This document shows positions 36,004 through 45,831 of a stretch of 64,000 nt of DNA, one piece after another. The notes beneath the pieces are model-generated. The model had not been told where the DNA came from. It made no database searches and saw nothing but the letters and a program-made list of their open reading frames with translations. Source of the stretch: JACRLW01 sp050181465 (lineage in GTDB: Bacteria; Planctomycetota; UBA1135; UBA2386); contig JBFXDD010000005.1 in NCBI GenBank assembly GCA_050181465.1, positions 62,001-126,000 of the forward strand, written 5' to 3'. Every line of letters begins with the position of its first letter. Position 1 is the stretch's first letter. A program made the translations under genes and the position numbers.

Positions 36004-37073
36004 ATCGAGACTCGACTGCTTCGCTCCGGCGAGTTCTACGACCACGCGGCCCGGCACTGCTCGCAGTGCTCGCCGCGATGTCCTTGACGGCAGCCTCCGG
36101 ACGAACACAGCAGTTGCTCCCCAAGGGGATCACCCCCGAGATCTCTGCTGCAATCGATCGTGGGCTCCACTTCCTGGCTCGCTCGCAGGGTCGCGACGGC
36201 GCCTGGCGGTCCCAGGGATCCGTGGGTTCCTACCCGACGGCGATGACCGCCTTGGCGGGAATGGCGTTGTTGGGCGCGGGATCGACACCGACCCGCGGCC
36301 GTTACTTCCTCAATGTCCGGCGCGCAGCCGAGTTCTTGGTCCGCTGCCAGGACGCAGAAGGCACGATCTCCGCGTTCGCCGAGGAGGGCCGCGGGATGTA
36401 CGGGCACGGGTTCGCGACCATGTTTCTCGCCGAGGTCTACGGCATGGAGGAGGACCAACGACGACAGCGTCAACTCCAGGCGACCCTGACTCGCGCCGTG
36501 CAGCTCACGGCGCGCTCGCAGTCGGCGGCGGGGGGATGGCTCTACTCGCCTGATCAGAACGGTGACGAAGGCAGCGTCACCGTCACGCAGATCCAAGCTC
36601 TCCGCGCCTGTTCCAACGCCGGAATCGTGGTACCGAGAGAAACCATCGACCGTGCCGTGGGCTACATCCGAAAGTCGGCGAATCCCGACGGCAGCATCCG
36701 CTACAGCGTCGGTAGCGGTGGTGGTGGTCGAGCTCCGATCACCGCGGCAGCGGTCGCAGTCCTCTACAACGCCGGGAAGTACGACGACCCGATGGCGGAG
36801 AAAGCGCTGCTCTACTCCAAACGGACGTTGCCGGTGAGTGGCGGCGGCGACGGCCATTACTTCTACGCTCAGCTCTATCTCGCGCAGGCACTCTGGCAGC
36901 GCGGCGGACCGGACTGGGACGAGTACTTCAAGAAGATGGCGGAGAAACTCCTGCAGATTCAACAGCGCGACGGGTCGTGGACGGGTGACAGCGTAGGAAG
37001 CACCTACGGCACAGCCATCGCGTTGACCATCCTGCAGTTGCCGTACTCCTACGTTCCCATCTACCAGCGCTGA
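36000..37073 (+). CDS. Exported prenyltransferase/squalene-oxidase-like alpha/alpha barrel protein
   Basis: 357 residues, overlapping the upstream stop by 4 nt (ATGA). A signal peptide (ALLAVLAAMSLTAASGRTQ) precedes repeats of the terpene cyclase/prenyltransferase alpha-alpha toroid: AIDRGLHFLARSQGRDGAW, AAEFLVRCQDAEGTIS, AVQLTARSQSAAGGWLY, AVGYIRKSANPDGSIRY and LLQIQQRDGSWTGD. Planctomycetes carry many exported proteins of this fold that lack cyclase chemistry and sit near VWA genes. No DXDD cyclase motif is seen, so a binding or alpha-2-macroglobulin-like scaffold role is more likely than terpene synthesis. Confidence 0.85.
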   Translation: MNRDSTASLRRVLRPRGPALLAVLAAMSLTAASGRTQQLLPKGITPEISAAIDRGLHFLARSQGRDGAWRSQGSVGSYPTAMTALAGMALLGAGSTPTRGRYFLNVRRAAEFLVRCQDAEGTISAFAEEGRGMYGHGFATMFLAEVYGMEEDQRRQRQLQATLTRAVQLTARSQSAAGGWLYSPDQNGDEGSVTVTQIQALRACSNAGIVVPRETIDRAVGYIRKSANPDGSIRYSVGSGGGGRAPITAAAVAVLYNAGKYDDPMAEKALLYSKRTLPVSGGGDGHYFYAQLYLAQALWQRGGPDWDEYFKKMAEKLLQIQQRDGSWTGDSVGSTYGTAIALTILQLPYSYVPIYQR

Positions 37074-37088
37074 CGACGGCCGGACGAC

Positions 37089-39296
37089 GTGATCGCACTC
37101 ACCTTTCTCCAGCCGTGGCTGTTGTGGGCACTGCCGCTCGCGGTGGTTCCGATCGTGATCCACCTGCTCAATCGTCGGCGCTTCCAGACGCGACGTTGGG
37201 CGGCAATGGAGTTCCTGCTGCGGGCGATGGAACGCAATCGCCGGCGCATGCGAATGGAGCATTGGCTGGTGCTGCTGCTGCGCGTCCTGGCTGTCTTGTT
37301 CCTGGTCTTCCTGGTTGCGCGACCGCGGTTCGACGGCAGTGCGTTCGGCGCTGACGTCATCCATCACATCGTCTGCGTCGACGACTCGCCGTCGATGGCG
37401 ACGCGGGGCAACAGCGGTGACGCGATGGATGGCGCCCGGCGTGCCGTACGCACGCTCGCCGAGTCCTTCACCCGGCTGCGACCAGGCGACGTCTTCTCGC
37501 TGGTGAGCGCCTCGAGTCCCGATCGCCCGCTGATCGCCGGCGTGCCGACGGACGCGAGTCTGCTCGAGCGATTACGACCTGGACTCGATCGTCTGCACGT
37601 CGGCGACTTGCCCATCGATCTGCGATCGATCGGCAACGCCCTCGAAGGACTCGCTTCGCGAACAGAGACCGCGACGAAGGCGCACTTCGTGCTCGTGTCC
37701 GATCTTCGAAGGATCGACTGGGTCGGCCGCGACGGACAGCTCTCCACCGCCCTGGTCGAATGGTTGACTCGCCTGGATCCGGCTCGTGGACAGGTCGAGA
37801 TTCTCGACGTCGGCCATCGCGATGCCGAGAACCTCTCGGTCGCGGATCTGCGGTGCGCAGAGCGAGTCGCGACGGTCGGTGTTCCCCTGGAGTTCGAGGT
37901 GGAAGTGCGCAACCACGGTGCCGCGCCGTCGGCGCCCGCCGAGCTGAACCTCACGGTCGACGGTCGCACGCGAGGCATCCTGCCCGTCGCTTCGATTCTC
38001 CCCGGCGAGTCCACCGTCCTGAAGGTGCGTGAGACCTTCCACGCCGTCGGCGCTCACGCGTTGCGCGCAGAACTCCCCGCCGACCGCTTCGCGATCGACG
38101 ACGCGCGCGCGTTCGCACTCGATGTTCGCGCCAGCTCGAGGGTCTTCCTCGTCGACGGCGCACCGGGCGACGAACCGCAGACCTCGGAGAGTTGGTTCCT
38201 TGCAGCAGCGCTCGATCCGAGCGGCGAGGGCAACGGCGGCATCGAGGTTCTGCTTCGTAGTGAGCGGGAACTCGCCGACGTCACGGCCGAGGAACTCGTC
38301 GGCGTGGACTGGATCGCGATGACCAACGTCGCGCGCGTCACGCCGGCGGTCGCTGCGAAGCTCGCAGGTTTCGTGCGAAGCGGTGGCGGCCTCGCGATCT
38401 GGCTCGGCGATCAGGTGGACGTCGCGAATTACAACACCACGCTGTGGGACCAAGGCCGTGGCCTGTTGCCGCTGTCGATCGTCGGCACCGCCGGCGATCT
38501 CGATCGCCCGATCGGTATCCATCTCAGTGACGAGTCGGCCGATCTCTTCCCGGACTCGAGGAGCGAACTACGCGATTGGTTCGGCAAACTCGTGTTGGTG
38601 GGACGTTGGTTCGAACTCCGCGAGGACGCTACGACTCCGGTCGAGGTGTCGCTGCGCGCAGGTGATCGCGACGGTGCGCCTCTCTTGGTGAGCCGCGGCT
38701 TCCCGGAGGGTGGACGAGTCCATCTCCTCACCACTTCGGCGGACGCGCAATGGACCGACTGGCCGCGTTGGCCGCCCTTCATCATGACGGTGCGACGCTT
38801 GCACGCGACCGGCGCACGCGCGCAGCCCTATGGTCTCACCAACCTCACTCCGCGCGACGTGCTGCGGGTCGAAGTCGACCCGACGCGGCATCGACCCGAT
38901 GTTGAAGTTCGACAGGAATTCGGTTCGGCAGAGTCGGTCACGATGGCGGCGCCGCCGTCGGGCAGCGAAGTCGCGACAGTCGACGTCGCGATGCGCGATC
39001 TCTCTGGCTACGGGGTGTTCGTCGCAGCGCGCCGGCTCCATGCCGGCGGCGAGGAGCCGACCCGATTCGCTCGCAATCCGGTCCGCGAAGAGAGTGCCCT
39101 CGCCGCAGTGACAGCGACTGCACTCGAGGCCCTCATCCCGGAACCACTCCGCGATCGCTGTTCGATCCACAGCGCCGACGTGAGTGAGGACGGCAGCGCG
39201 GAACAAGGCGGCGCGGCTTGGCGCATGCTCGCCTGGGCGATGCTGTTGGCGCTCCTGGTGGAGTCCTTGCTGGCGTGGAGGTTCGGCCGTCGCTGA
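37089..39296 (+). CDS. BatA-type membrane protein with VWA domain
   Basis: 735 residues, GTG start. The first 60 residues are the BatA N-terminal domain (FLQPWLLWALPLAVVPIVIHLLNRRR, then basic stretch), followed by a membrane segment (VLLLRVLAVLFLVFLVARP). A von Willebrand A domain follows from about residue 95, with the MIDAS motif DDSPSMA (DxSxS) and VLVSDLRRIDW. Beta-sandwich and Rossmann-like regions fill the middle (GVDWIAMTNVARVTPAVAAKL; FVRSGGGLAIWLGDQVD). A C-terminal membrane segment (LAWAMLLALLVESLLAWRF) ends the protein, so the large middle part is periplasmic. It is 15 nt after the prenyltransferase-like gene. Confidence 0.88.
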   Translation: MIALTFLQPWLLWALPLAVVPIVIHLLNRRRFQTRRWAAMEFLLRAMERNRRRMRMEHWLVLLLRVLAVLFLVFLVARPRFDGSAFGADVIHHIVCVDDSPSMATRGNSGDAMDGARRAVRTLAESFTRLRPGDVFSLVSASSPDRPLIAGVPTDASLLERLRPGLDRLHVGDLPIDLRSIGNALEGLASRTETATKAHFVLVSDLRRIDWVGRDGQLSTALVEWLTRLDPARGQVEILDVGHRDAENLSVADLRCAERVATVGVPLEFEVEVRNHGAAPSAPAELNLTVDGRTRGILPVASILPGESTVLKVRETFHAVGAHALRAELPADRFAIDDARAFALDVRASSRVFLVDGAPGDEPQTSESWFLAAALDPSGEGNGGIEVLLRSERELADVTAEELVGVDWIAMTNVARVTPAVAAKLAGFVRSGGGLAIWLGDQVDVANYNTTLWDQGRGLLPLSIVGTAGDLDRPIGIHLSDESADLFPDSRSELRDWFGKLVLVGRWFELREDATTPVEVSLRAGDRDGAPLLVSRGFPEGGRVHLLTTSADAQWTDWPRWPPFIMTVRRLHATGARAQPYGLTNLTPRDVLRVEVDPTRHRPDVEVRQEFGSAESVTMAAPPSGSEVATVDVAMRDLSGYGVFVAARRLHAGGEEPTRFARNPVREESALAAVTATALEALIPEPLRDRCSIHSADVSEDGSAEQGGAAWRMLAWAMLLALLVESLLAWRFGRR

Positions 39297-39310
39297 GCGG
39301 CGCACCGGTC

Positions 39311-41779
39311 ATGCAAACTCTTCTTCGCCGCATCGCCGAGCTGCTCGGCATCGATGTCGCCCCCGATGCGGAGTTGCGCTTCGCGTTCGCGGGCTTTCCG
39401 AGCGGTGGCCTGGGGCTTCTCGTGCTGCTGGGAATCGCGCTGGCACTCGCAGCCGTAGTTGCGATCTATCGTCGCGATGCCCACGGTCTGAGTCGACCAC
39501 GACGCCTGACGCTCGCCGGGTTGCGCATGCTCGCGATCGCAGCAGTGTGTCTCCTGCTCCTGGACCCGCAGATCGTGACGATCCGCCGCGAGACGCGCCC
39601 GGGCGAGACCATCGTGCTCGTCGACGGCTCGCAATCGATGGCTCAGGTCGACGGCTATCGACACCCCTCTGCCGGTACGATCGCCGACCGCTGGCGCGCC
39701 GCGGGGATCGCCGAGCCGGGCAAGCAGTCTCGTCTCCAACTCGCGCGTCATCTGCTGACCCGGAACGACGACGACTTCCTCCGACGACTCTCGACTCGCA
39801 ATCGAGTCAGTGTCCACGGCTTCGGCGCTGGTCTCGAAACTCTGCTCGAGCTGCCGCTGCGCTCGACGATGGATCCAACGGCACCGGCAACCAGTGCACC
39901 AAGCTTCGACGCGACCAAGCTGCGAGCCGAGGGGAGCTATACGAACCTGGGTGGTGCCATCCGAGAAGCCCTCGGTCGAGACGGCACGGACAACCTCGCT
40001 GGAATCGTGATCCTGACGGATGGTCGCCGGAACCTCGGGCCGCCGGCGGCGGAAGTAGCGCGCCTGCTCGGTCTGCGAGCGGTGCCCCGCACGATCGTCG
40101 TACCGATCGGCGACCCCACGCCGCTGCGAACGATGAAGATCCGGCGCGTCGATGCCCCGGAGCGGGTCTTCAAGAAGGATCCGTTCACCATTCGCGCTTT
40201 CCTCGAAGGCCGCGGCTACGAACAGACGGAAGTGACCGTGCGCCTCGTGCGGAAGGGCGACGATGCCAACGCAACCGGCGAGGTGATTCGTACGCAGACG
40301 GTCACCCTCGATGCCGCGAGAGCTGAGTCGGAGGTCGTCTTCGCCCCGCTCACGAGTGAACAGCCGGGGCACATGACGTACTCGGTCGAAGTCGACCCCC
40401 CGCAGTTCGAGGACTTCTCCGCGGAACGGCATCGAAGCGATTCGCGCATCGAGACCCTCGCCGAGAAGACCCGCGTGCTCTTGATCTCCGGCGGTCCGAC
40501 GCACGAGTACCGCATCCTTCGCAATCTCCTGGTACGCGACCAGACGATCGAAGTCGCGTGCTGGCTATCGAGCGCTGCCGCTGGGTTCGCCCAGGAGGGC
40601 AACGTCTCGCTCACGGCACTCCCGACCACTGCCGTGGAATTCGCGACGTGGGACGTCTTCGTCTTGCTCGATCCCGACCCTGCGACATTCGACACCGCGA
40701 CATGGAAGCTGCTCGCCGAACAAGTGCGCGAGAAGGGCTCCGGGTTGCTGTGGTCGTGCGGCGAGAAGTTCACCTTGGAGGCTCTTCGCGACGACTCCGC
40801 GGCGAAACCCGTGGTCGATCTGTTGCCGATCGAGCCCGACCTCGAAGCCGCCGAGGCTTCGATCGGTCTCGCACGCGGGATGCCGCAGCCGTGGCCGTAT
40901 GAACTGACGGCCGCCGGTCGACAGCACCCTGCCGCGATGATCGCCGAGGAGCGAGGCGAGAGTGAGGCAATCTGGTCGCGCCTCCCCGGCTTCTACTTCG
41001 CGTTTCCGATCGTGCGCGCGAAGCCCGCTGCACAGGTGCTCGTCGAACATCGCAAGCCCATTTCCGGCGACGACCCCGACTCCCGACATCCGCTGATCGC
41101 CACGCAGTTCGTCGGCAGCGGACGCTCGCTGCTGTTCGCGACCGACGACACGCGACTGTGGCGGACCGTGTTCGAGAGTGCCTACGACCGGCTGTGGGTG
41201 CGCAGCATCCGGTTCCTCTTCGAAGGCAAGGTGGCTGCCGGAAACGCGCGCCTGCGACTCGCGGCGGACCAAGAACGCATCGAGCTCGGCGGCGTCGTGC
41301 GAGTCACCGCCGAGGTTCGCGCCGAGGACTTCGAGCCGTCATCCGCCCCGACCTTCGAAGTCGAATGGACCGGACCGGACGGCACAGCCTCCACTTTGAC
41401 TCTCGCCGCGGTCGAGGGCGCGCCCGGTCGATTCGAAGCGTTCCTTCGCCCCACCGCACTCGGGATGTTCCGACTCGGTCCGAAGGAGCCGCTTGCAGGG
41501 CGACCCGTGATCGCCGGGTTCCAGGTCGTGGCGGCGGCATTGGAGAAGGAAGGGCCCAGCGATCTCGACGAGCTGGCCATCCTGGCGGGCGTGCCCGGCG
41601 GCCTGCTGGTCACCGAGCCCGATCGGCTCGCCGACGCGCTCGACACGGTCGAGTCGAAGACGCGCATCGAGTCATTCACCAGTTCGAACGCAGTGTGGGA
41701 TTCGATGTGGACGATCGGGCTGCTGGTGCTGCTCCTGTCCACGGAATGGTGGCTGCGGAAGAGGTTCAATCTCCTGTGA
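39311..41779 (+). CDS. Membrane-anchored VWA domain protein
   Basis: 822 residues from the ATG at 39311. Two N-terminal membrane segments (GLGLLVLLGIALALAAVVAIY and LAGLRMLAIAAVCLLLLDP) are followed by a VWA domain with MIDAS motif DGSQSM, then RAEGSYTNLGGAIREAL and GIVILTDGRRN. A large region follows, including a Rossmann-like glutamine amidotransferase-type segment (RVLLISGGPTHEYRILR). A C-terminal membrane segment (MWTIGLLVLLLSTEWWL) closes the protein. It is a second, different VWA protein paralogous in layout to the BatA gene before it. It overlaps the next start by 4 nt (GTGA). Confidence 0.87.
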   Translation: MQTLLRRIAELLGIDVAPDAELRFAFAGFPSGGLGLLVLLGIALALAAVVAIYRRDAHGLSRPRRLTLAGLRMLAIAAVCLLLLDPQIVTIRRETRPGETIVLVDGSQSMAQVDGYRHPSAGTIADRWRAAGIAEPGKQSRLQLARHLLTRNDDDFLRRLSTRNRVSVHGFGAGLETLLELPLRSTMDPTAPATSAPSFDATKLRAEGSYTNLGGAIREALGRDGTDNLAGIVILTDGRRNLGPPAAEVARLLGLRAVPRTIVVPIGDPTPLRTMKIRRVDAPERVFKKDPFTIRAFLEGRGYEQTEVTVRLVRKGDDANATGEVIRTQTVTLDAARAESEVVFAPLTSEQPGHMTYSVEVDPPQFEDFSAERHRSDSRIETLAEKTRVLLISGGPTHEYRILRNLLVRDQTIEVACWLSSAAAGFAQEGNVSLTALPTTAVEFATWDVFVLLDPDPATFDTATWKLLAEQVREKGSGLLWSCGEKFTLEALRDDSAAKPVVDLLPIEPDLEAAEASIGLARGMPQPWPYELTAAGRQHPAAMIAEERGESEAIWSRLPGFYFAFPIVRAKPAAQVLVEHRKPISGDDPDSRHPLIATQFVGSGRSLLFATDDTRLWRTVFESAYDRLWVRSIRFLFEGKVAAGNARLRLAADQERIELGGVVRVTAEVRAEDFEPSSAPTFEVEWTGPDGTASTLTLAAVEGAPGRFEAFLRPTALGMFRLGPKEPLAGRPVIAGFQVVAAALEKEGPSDLDELAILAGVPGGLLVTEPDRLADALDTVESKTRIESFTSSNAVWDSMWTIGLLVLLLSTEWWLRKRFNLL

Positions 41780-43983
41780 CCACTCCCTTGGACACGTTCC
41801 GCAAAGTCCGCACGCGCGCCCGCCGCGGCATCTGGCTCGAAGGGCTCGCCGCGCTCGTAGTCGCCGGACTCGCTTGGACCGCGGTCTCCTTCGCCGTCGA
41901 TCGATTCCTGCAGATCGAGACGGTCTACCGCGCCGGTCTACTCATCGTGCTCGCGTTCGTCGTCGGCCGAATCGTGATGACGCGGCTCGCGCGACCGCTC
42001 GGCACGGCACTCGACGATCGGGAGGTCGCACTCGCACTCGAACGTGGGGATCGCGGACTCGCTCAAGGTCTCATCAGCGCAGTGCAGTTCGAAGGCGACC
42101 TTGCAGCGGGTCGGGCGCGCGGTCAATCGGACGCATTGATGCACGGAGTGATCGCCGCGATGCGATCGCGGGCGGGAGATCTCGACCCCGCCATCGCTCT
42201 GGATCGAGCGCGTATCACCCGAGCAGTTCGTCGTCTGGTCGTGGCAACTCTGCTGGGTGTCGGTCTCGTCGCCGGTCTCGGTGATTCCTTCGGAATCTGG
42301 TTTCGTCGCAACCTGCTTCTCGGCAACGAGCCTTGGCCGCGAGCAACCCAACTGTCCTTCCGCGTGGGGGAACAAACTTCGACGCTGCGCATCGCCGAGC
42401 GCGACGATGTCACGCTCGTCGTGGTTGCTTCCGGGGTGATACCGGACCGCGTGTCCCTCGATGTCACCTTCGATTCAGGTGAGCGCTCGCGCCATGTCAT
42501 GGATCGCGGTGAGGGCGACACGTTCCTCGCGACGATTCCCGGCTTGCTCGCCGACGCGACCGCGATCGCGCGTGGCGGCGACGGCGAGACCGCTCCGCTG
42601 CGGTTGATGATCGTCGCGCGACCTCGCCTCGCGGAGCTCAGCTTCGGGTTCACGCCGCCTGCCTATCTCGGAACGACGGAGCAGCCGCTCGAACCCGTCG
42701 CCGGCGAGATGAGTGTGCCGCGCGGATCCGTCGTGCAGGTGCGCGGAAGATCGACGAAACCGCTGGCGCGCATCGCCTTGGTTCGGGGCGGTCAGAGCCG
42801 CCAGGTCGCCGAGCCATCGAGCGACGCTCATCGCTTCGCACTGTCCTTCCAACCCGATGCTTCCGGGACCTTGGCGCTGGAGATCAGTGACCTGGACGGT
42901 CTCTCGCCGCAGTCGCCGATCGAGTTCCTGCTCCGTGTGCTCGACGACACTGCGCCGCAGCTCGAGTTCTTGACCCGTGGCGTCGGCTCGATGATCACCG
43001 CCAACGCTCGGATTCCCGGTCGCCTCCGACTGCGCGATGACCACGGCGTGACGACGGTCGCCGCGGCGAGTCGGGTAACCGAGGCGATCGCAGCCGAAGG
43101 CAGCGACGAGGCACCCGCCGAAGCGCCGTTCGAGCCGTTCGCCCCGATCTGGGAAGACGAGTTCCAAAGCGGCGCCGCGGACTCCGAACTCGGGGTGGTC
43201 TTCGACTTGCAACCGACCATGACGGACCCCGATCCGCACTCGATGCGCAATCGCGTGCGTCCAGACACATTCCTGTCGCTGCGCTTCACCGCCGCGGACA
43301 ACAAGGCGCCGGCTCCGCAGGAAGCGACGAGTGAGGTGCGGACCTTCCGGGTGGTGACCCCCGAGAAGCTCCTGCAGGAGCTGCGACGCCGTCAGAACGA
43401 ACAGCGTCGAGATCTGGAGAAGGTCAAGCAGAAGGTCGTGGATGCGCGGGCGGAAGTGGTCGCGAGTCTGTCTCCGACTGCCGAGTCGCCGGAAGCGCCG
43501 CGCGCGAGGAGTCGACTGGATCAGCTCGCACGACAACAGACCACCCTCGGCAAGACGGTGCAGACCATCGCCGATCGATACCAGACGATCCTCGACGAGA
43601 TGCTCAACAACCGGCTGTTCGAGGCGAACCTCGTGCGGGGAATGGAGAGCCGGATCGTCAGTCCCCTCGTGACGGCGGCCATCGAAGGATTCCCCGAGAG
43701 CGCACAGCTCCTCACCGGATTCAGCGAAGACGGCAAGGAAGCCACGCGATCCGTCGCGATCGAGGCGATCGACGCGCTGCTCGCGTTGATCGATCGCGTG
43801 TTGGAGCAGATGGATCGCAACGAAGACCTCGCGGCCATCGTGGAGTCGTTGCGCGTGGTGATTCGTAGTGAGGCCGAAGCGCAAGCCCTCGTGAAGCGCC
43901 TCCGCGACGCTGCCGGCTCCGGCATCTTCGGCGACGAGAAGCGTGAGGACAAAGACAAGTCACCAAACGAACAGCGCAAGTAA
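41776..43983 (+). CDS. DUF4175-like membrane protein with coiled coil
   Basis: 735 residues, GTG start inside the previous stop (GTGA overlap). Two membrane segments near the N-terminus (WLEGLAALVVAGLAWTAVSF, LLIVLAFVVGRIV) and one near residue 160 (LVVATLLGVGLVAGLG) precede periplasmic beta domains of 150-250 residues (FRVGEQTSTLRIAERDDVTL, then GFTPPAYLGTTEQP). A long charged coiled coil in the last third (LLQELRRRQNEQRRDLEKVKQ, RSRLDQLARQQTTLGKTVQT) follows. The membrane/coil arrangement resembles DUF4175-type proteins that accompany BatA/VWA genes. It ends with a KREDKDKS tail and is followed by a strong hairpin. Confidence 0.72.
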   Translation: MTTPLDTFRKVRTRARRGIWLEGLAALVVAGLAWTAVSFAVDRFLQIETVYRAGLLIVLAFVVGRIVMTRLARPLGTALDDREVALALERGDRGLAQGLISAVQFEGDLAAGRARGQSDALMHGVIAAMRSRAGDLDPAIALDRARITRAVRRLVVATLLGVGLVAGLGDSFGIWFRRNLLLGNEPWPRATQLSFRVGEQTSTLRIAERDDVTLVVVASGVIPDRVSLDVTFDSGERSRHVMDRGEGDTFLATIPGLLADATAIARGGDGETAPLRLMIVARPRLAELSFGFTPPAYLGTTEQPLEPVAGEMSVPRGSVVQVRGRSTKPLARIALVRGGQSRQVAEPSSDAHRFALSFQPDASGTLALEISDLDGLSPQSPIEFLLRVLDDTAPQLEFLTRGVGSMITANARIPGRLRLRDDHGVTTVAAASRVTEAIAAEGSDEAPAEAPFEPFAPIWEDEFQSGAADSELGVVFDLQPTMTDPDPHSMRNRVRPDTFLSLRFTAADNKAPAPQEATSEVRTFRVVTPEKLLQELRRRQNEQRRDLEKVKQKVVDARAEVVASLSPTAESPEAPRARSRLDQLARQQTTLGKTVQTIADRYQTILDEMLNNRLFEANLVRGMESRIVSPLVTAAIEGFPESAQLLTGFSEDGKEATRSVAIEAIDALLALIDRVLEQMDRNEDLAAIVESLRVVIRSEAEAQALVKRLRDAAGSGIFGDEKREDKDKSPNEQRK

Positions 43984-44007
43984 CGCCGAGCTCGGGCTCG
44001 CACGTTT

Positions 44008-44046
44008 CCCGTCGCGATCGACGGAGGCGGTGTCGATCGCGACGGG
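44008..44046. terminator. Perfect 15-bp hairpin
   Basis: CCCGTCGCGATCGAC (44008-44022) pairs without mismatch with GTCGATCGCGACGGG (44032-44046), loop of 9 nt. It lies 25 nt after the DUF4175-like gene and 51 nt before the end of the convergent minus-strand gene. A bidirectional terminator is the simplest reading, though there is no U-tract. Confidence 0.7.
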
Positions 44047-44096
44047 CGACTGCGGAGTGGTGGGGGACGAGACGAGTGGGTCTTGCCGCCGCCCGC

Positions 44097-45458
44097 TCAG
44101 AACAAGGTCACGCGCAACCCAGCGGTGGATGTGAACGCCGGACCATCGAGATGCAGTCCTTGCACGAACAGCGTCACGCCCGCGAGGCTGGAGTCTGCCG
44201 GGATGGGCAGTGGCAACGTCTGCGTGCCCGTGGCCGGCAGAACGATCGAGGCGAGGAGCTGGTTCGGATCGACGAGCAGCTCGACGCCGAGCACCGGAAT
44301 CGGCGCCGCTGCGGGAGCCGTCGCGATCAAAGCAACACCGAGATCGGTCTGGGTCGGCGTGGGGGGATCGAGCGTGAGACTGAACACGCTGCTCCCGATC
44401 AGCGGCGAGCCGCCTGGATTCGGTCGTACCCGCCACGCGTATCCGTTCGCCGATGCGGCGGAATCGCCGAAGGTTCGCGGGTTATGACGGACATCGACAC
44501 CCGAGATGGTCGCGAAGTTCGGGCTGACGATCAGGTGATCGGTGCCGTCGGGTTCGACCCAGAACAGGGATCGCGGCGGCATGCCGCCGTTCGCGGTACC
44601 GACCGCGAAGTTGCCGGTGACCGTCTCGAGCGCGATGGTGTTCAAAGGCCCGATCGCCGTCGTCACGGGCGAAGTCGTGTTGGTCGCGAAGTCGTGCTTC
44701 CAGACGTTCGGTGGCCCATTGAGGGTCACGATCATCAGATTGCCATCGAGATCGAACCCGAGATGCGAGACCGGCGTCACCGTGGCGATCAGGGTCGCGT
44801 TGCCGCCGGCGGGGATCGGCAGTGCCCAGACCTCGCCGACGGTGGTCGACAGGTAGTTGCCGATGTAGGCGGTCTGTCCGTCCGGCGACGCGGCGAGCGC
44901 ATTGAACACTCCGCTCTGGAACACGGCCGGGTTCGTGATGGGGATCGGAGTCACGCCGCCGCCGATCGGATCGACGATGCCGATCCCTTCGAGGCCGTAC
45001 GAGTTGGTTTGCACGTTGGCCAATGGACCGGCAGTGAGATCCGTCGCCGCGATCAGGATCCTGCCGTCGGGAAGCTGGGCGAGCTGCGGAATCTCGCCCG
45101 CGCGACCGGCGGTTCCGGCACTGAAGAGCTGGTCGAACACGACGCTCACCCCAAAGAGTCGGATGACGTGGAGATCGACGCTGTTGCCGACCTCCGCACG
45201 CTCCCCGACCAGCAGGGCACCGTCGCTCGCGCGAATCTGGACGCAGGAGCCGCCGGCGCGTCCGTTCGGGTTCCACGCCAGGTCGGGGTTGAGTCCCTCG
45301 ATCGGGATCGGCGCATCGGGGTTGCGCGGGTGTTGGAGGAAGACGCCTTGGCGGCCGGCGGTGCCGAAGGTCGTGAACACGTAGTAGCCGTCGGGCACTT
45401 GCGCGATGGCGGTGGACACCAAGAGCGCAGTGGGGATTAGGGTTCGAATCGGAGTCAT
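44097..45458 (-). CDS. Secreted beta-propeller protein
   Basis: 453 residues with a signal peptide (LIPTALLVSTAIAQ). The mature N-terminal 330 residues have propeller-type strands (GRILIAATDL, GQTAYIGNYL, GEVWALPI, LDGNLMIVTL, FWVEPDGTDHLIV). The C-terminal 110 residues are a separate small beta domain with the text LGVELLVDPNQLL, LPLPIPADSSL and GVTLFVQGLHL, a domain that I believe recurs at the ends of unrelated secreted planctomycete proteins and may be a sorting or attachment domain. It stands alone on the minus strand and interrupts the plus-strand series. Confidence 0.75.
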   Translation of the reverse strand: MTPIRTLIPTALLVSTAIAQVPDGYYVFTTFGTAGRQGVFLQHPRNPDAPIPIEGLNPDLAWNPNGRAGGSCVQIRASDGALLVGERAEVGNSVDLHVIRLFGVSVVFDQLFSAGTAGRAGEIPQLAQLPDGRILIAATDLTAGPLANVQTNSYGLEGIGIVDPIGGGVTPIPITNPAVFQSGVFNALAASPDGQTAYIGNYLSTTVGEVWALPIPAGGNATLIATVTPVSHLGFDLDGNLMIVTLNGPPNVWKHDFATNTTSPVTTAIGPLNTIALETVTGNFAVGTANGGMPPRSLFWVEPDGTDHLIVSPNFATISGVDVRHNPRTFGDSAASANGYAWRVRPNPGGSPLIGSSVFSLTLDPPTPTQTDLGVALIATAPAAAPIPVLGVELLVDPNQLLASIVLPATGTQTLPLPIPADSSLAGVTLFVQGLHLDGPAFTSTAGLRVTLF

Positions 45459-45831
45459 GGGGACGTCACCGTGGGGGGCTTGTTGGGGCCGCGTTCGGCC
45501 GAGAGGCCACGCGCAGGGGCAACGGGCATGCCGACACTCACCCGCGCGCGCCTCGCACCTGTGGGATCGGGGCGAAAGCGGCGTTTCGCGGGAGGAGAAG
45601 GGCCCGAAGCGACGTCGAGAGGCTCACCCCGAACGACCGCCGCGATCCGACTCGAGTTCACCCGCCCCTTGCCTGTGCCCGATCCGGCACAGGTCCGTTG
45701 CGTTGTCCCTACGGCCACGTGGTCACAACGCCCGACATCGAGCGCGCTCGCGCCGAACGAGCCCGACTTCCGACACTGTCGTTATCATCTTCCCAGCCGA
45801 CCGCCCCACGGCTCATCCGGCCGAGCGACTC
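45459..45831. other. Intergenic region between divergent secreted-protein genes
   Basis: 373 nt containing the divergent upstream regions of the propeller gene and the coiled-coil gene at 45832. A perfect 8-bp stem CCTGTGCC (45672-45679) with GGCACAGG (45686-45693), loop 6 nt, is present. The open frames here are antisense or noncoding text. No promoter can be assigned with confidence. Confidence 0.5.

Noticed and set aside
36000..37073. Reading the toroid protein as a squalene/terpene cyclase
   Set aside because: The repeat fold is present but no DXDD motif was seen, and it has a signal peptide and VWA neighbours, so cyclase chemistry is unlikely.
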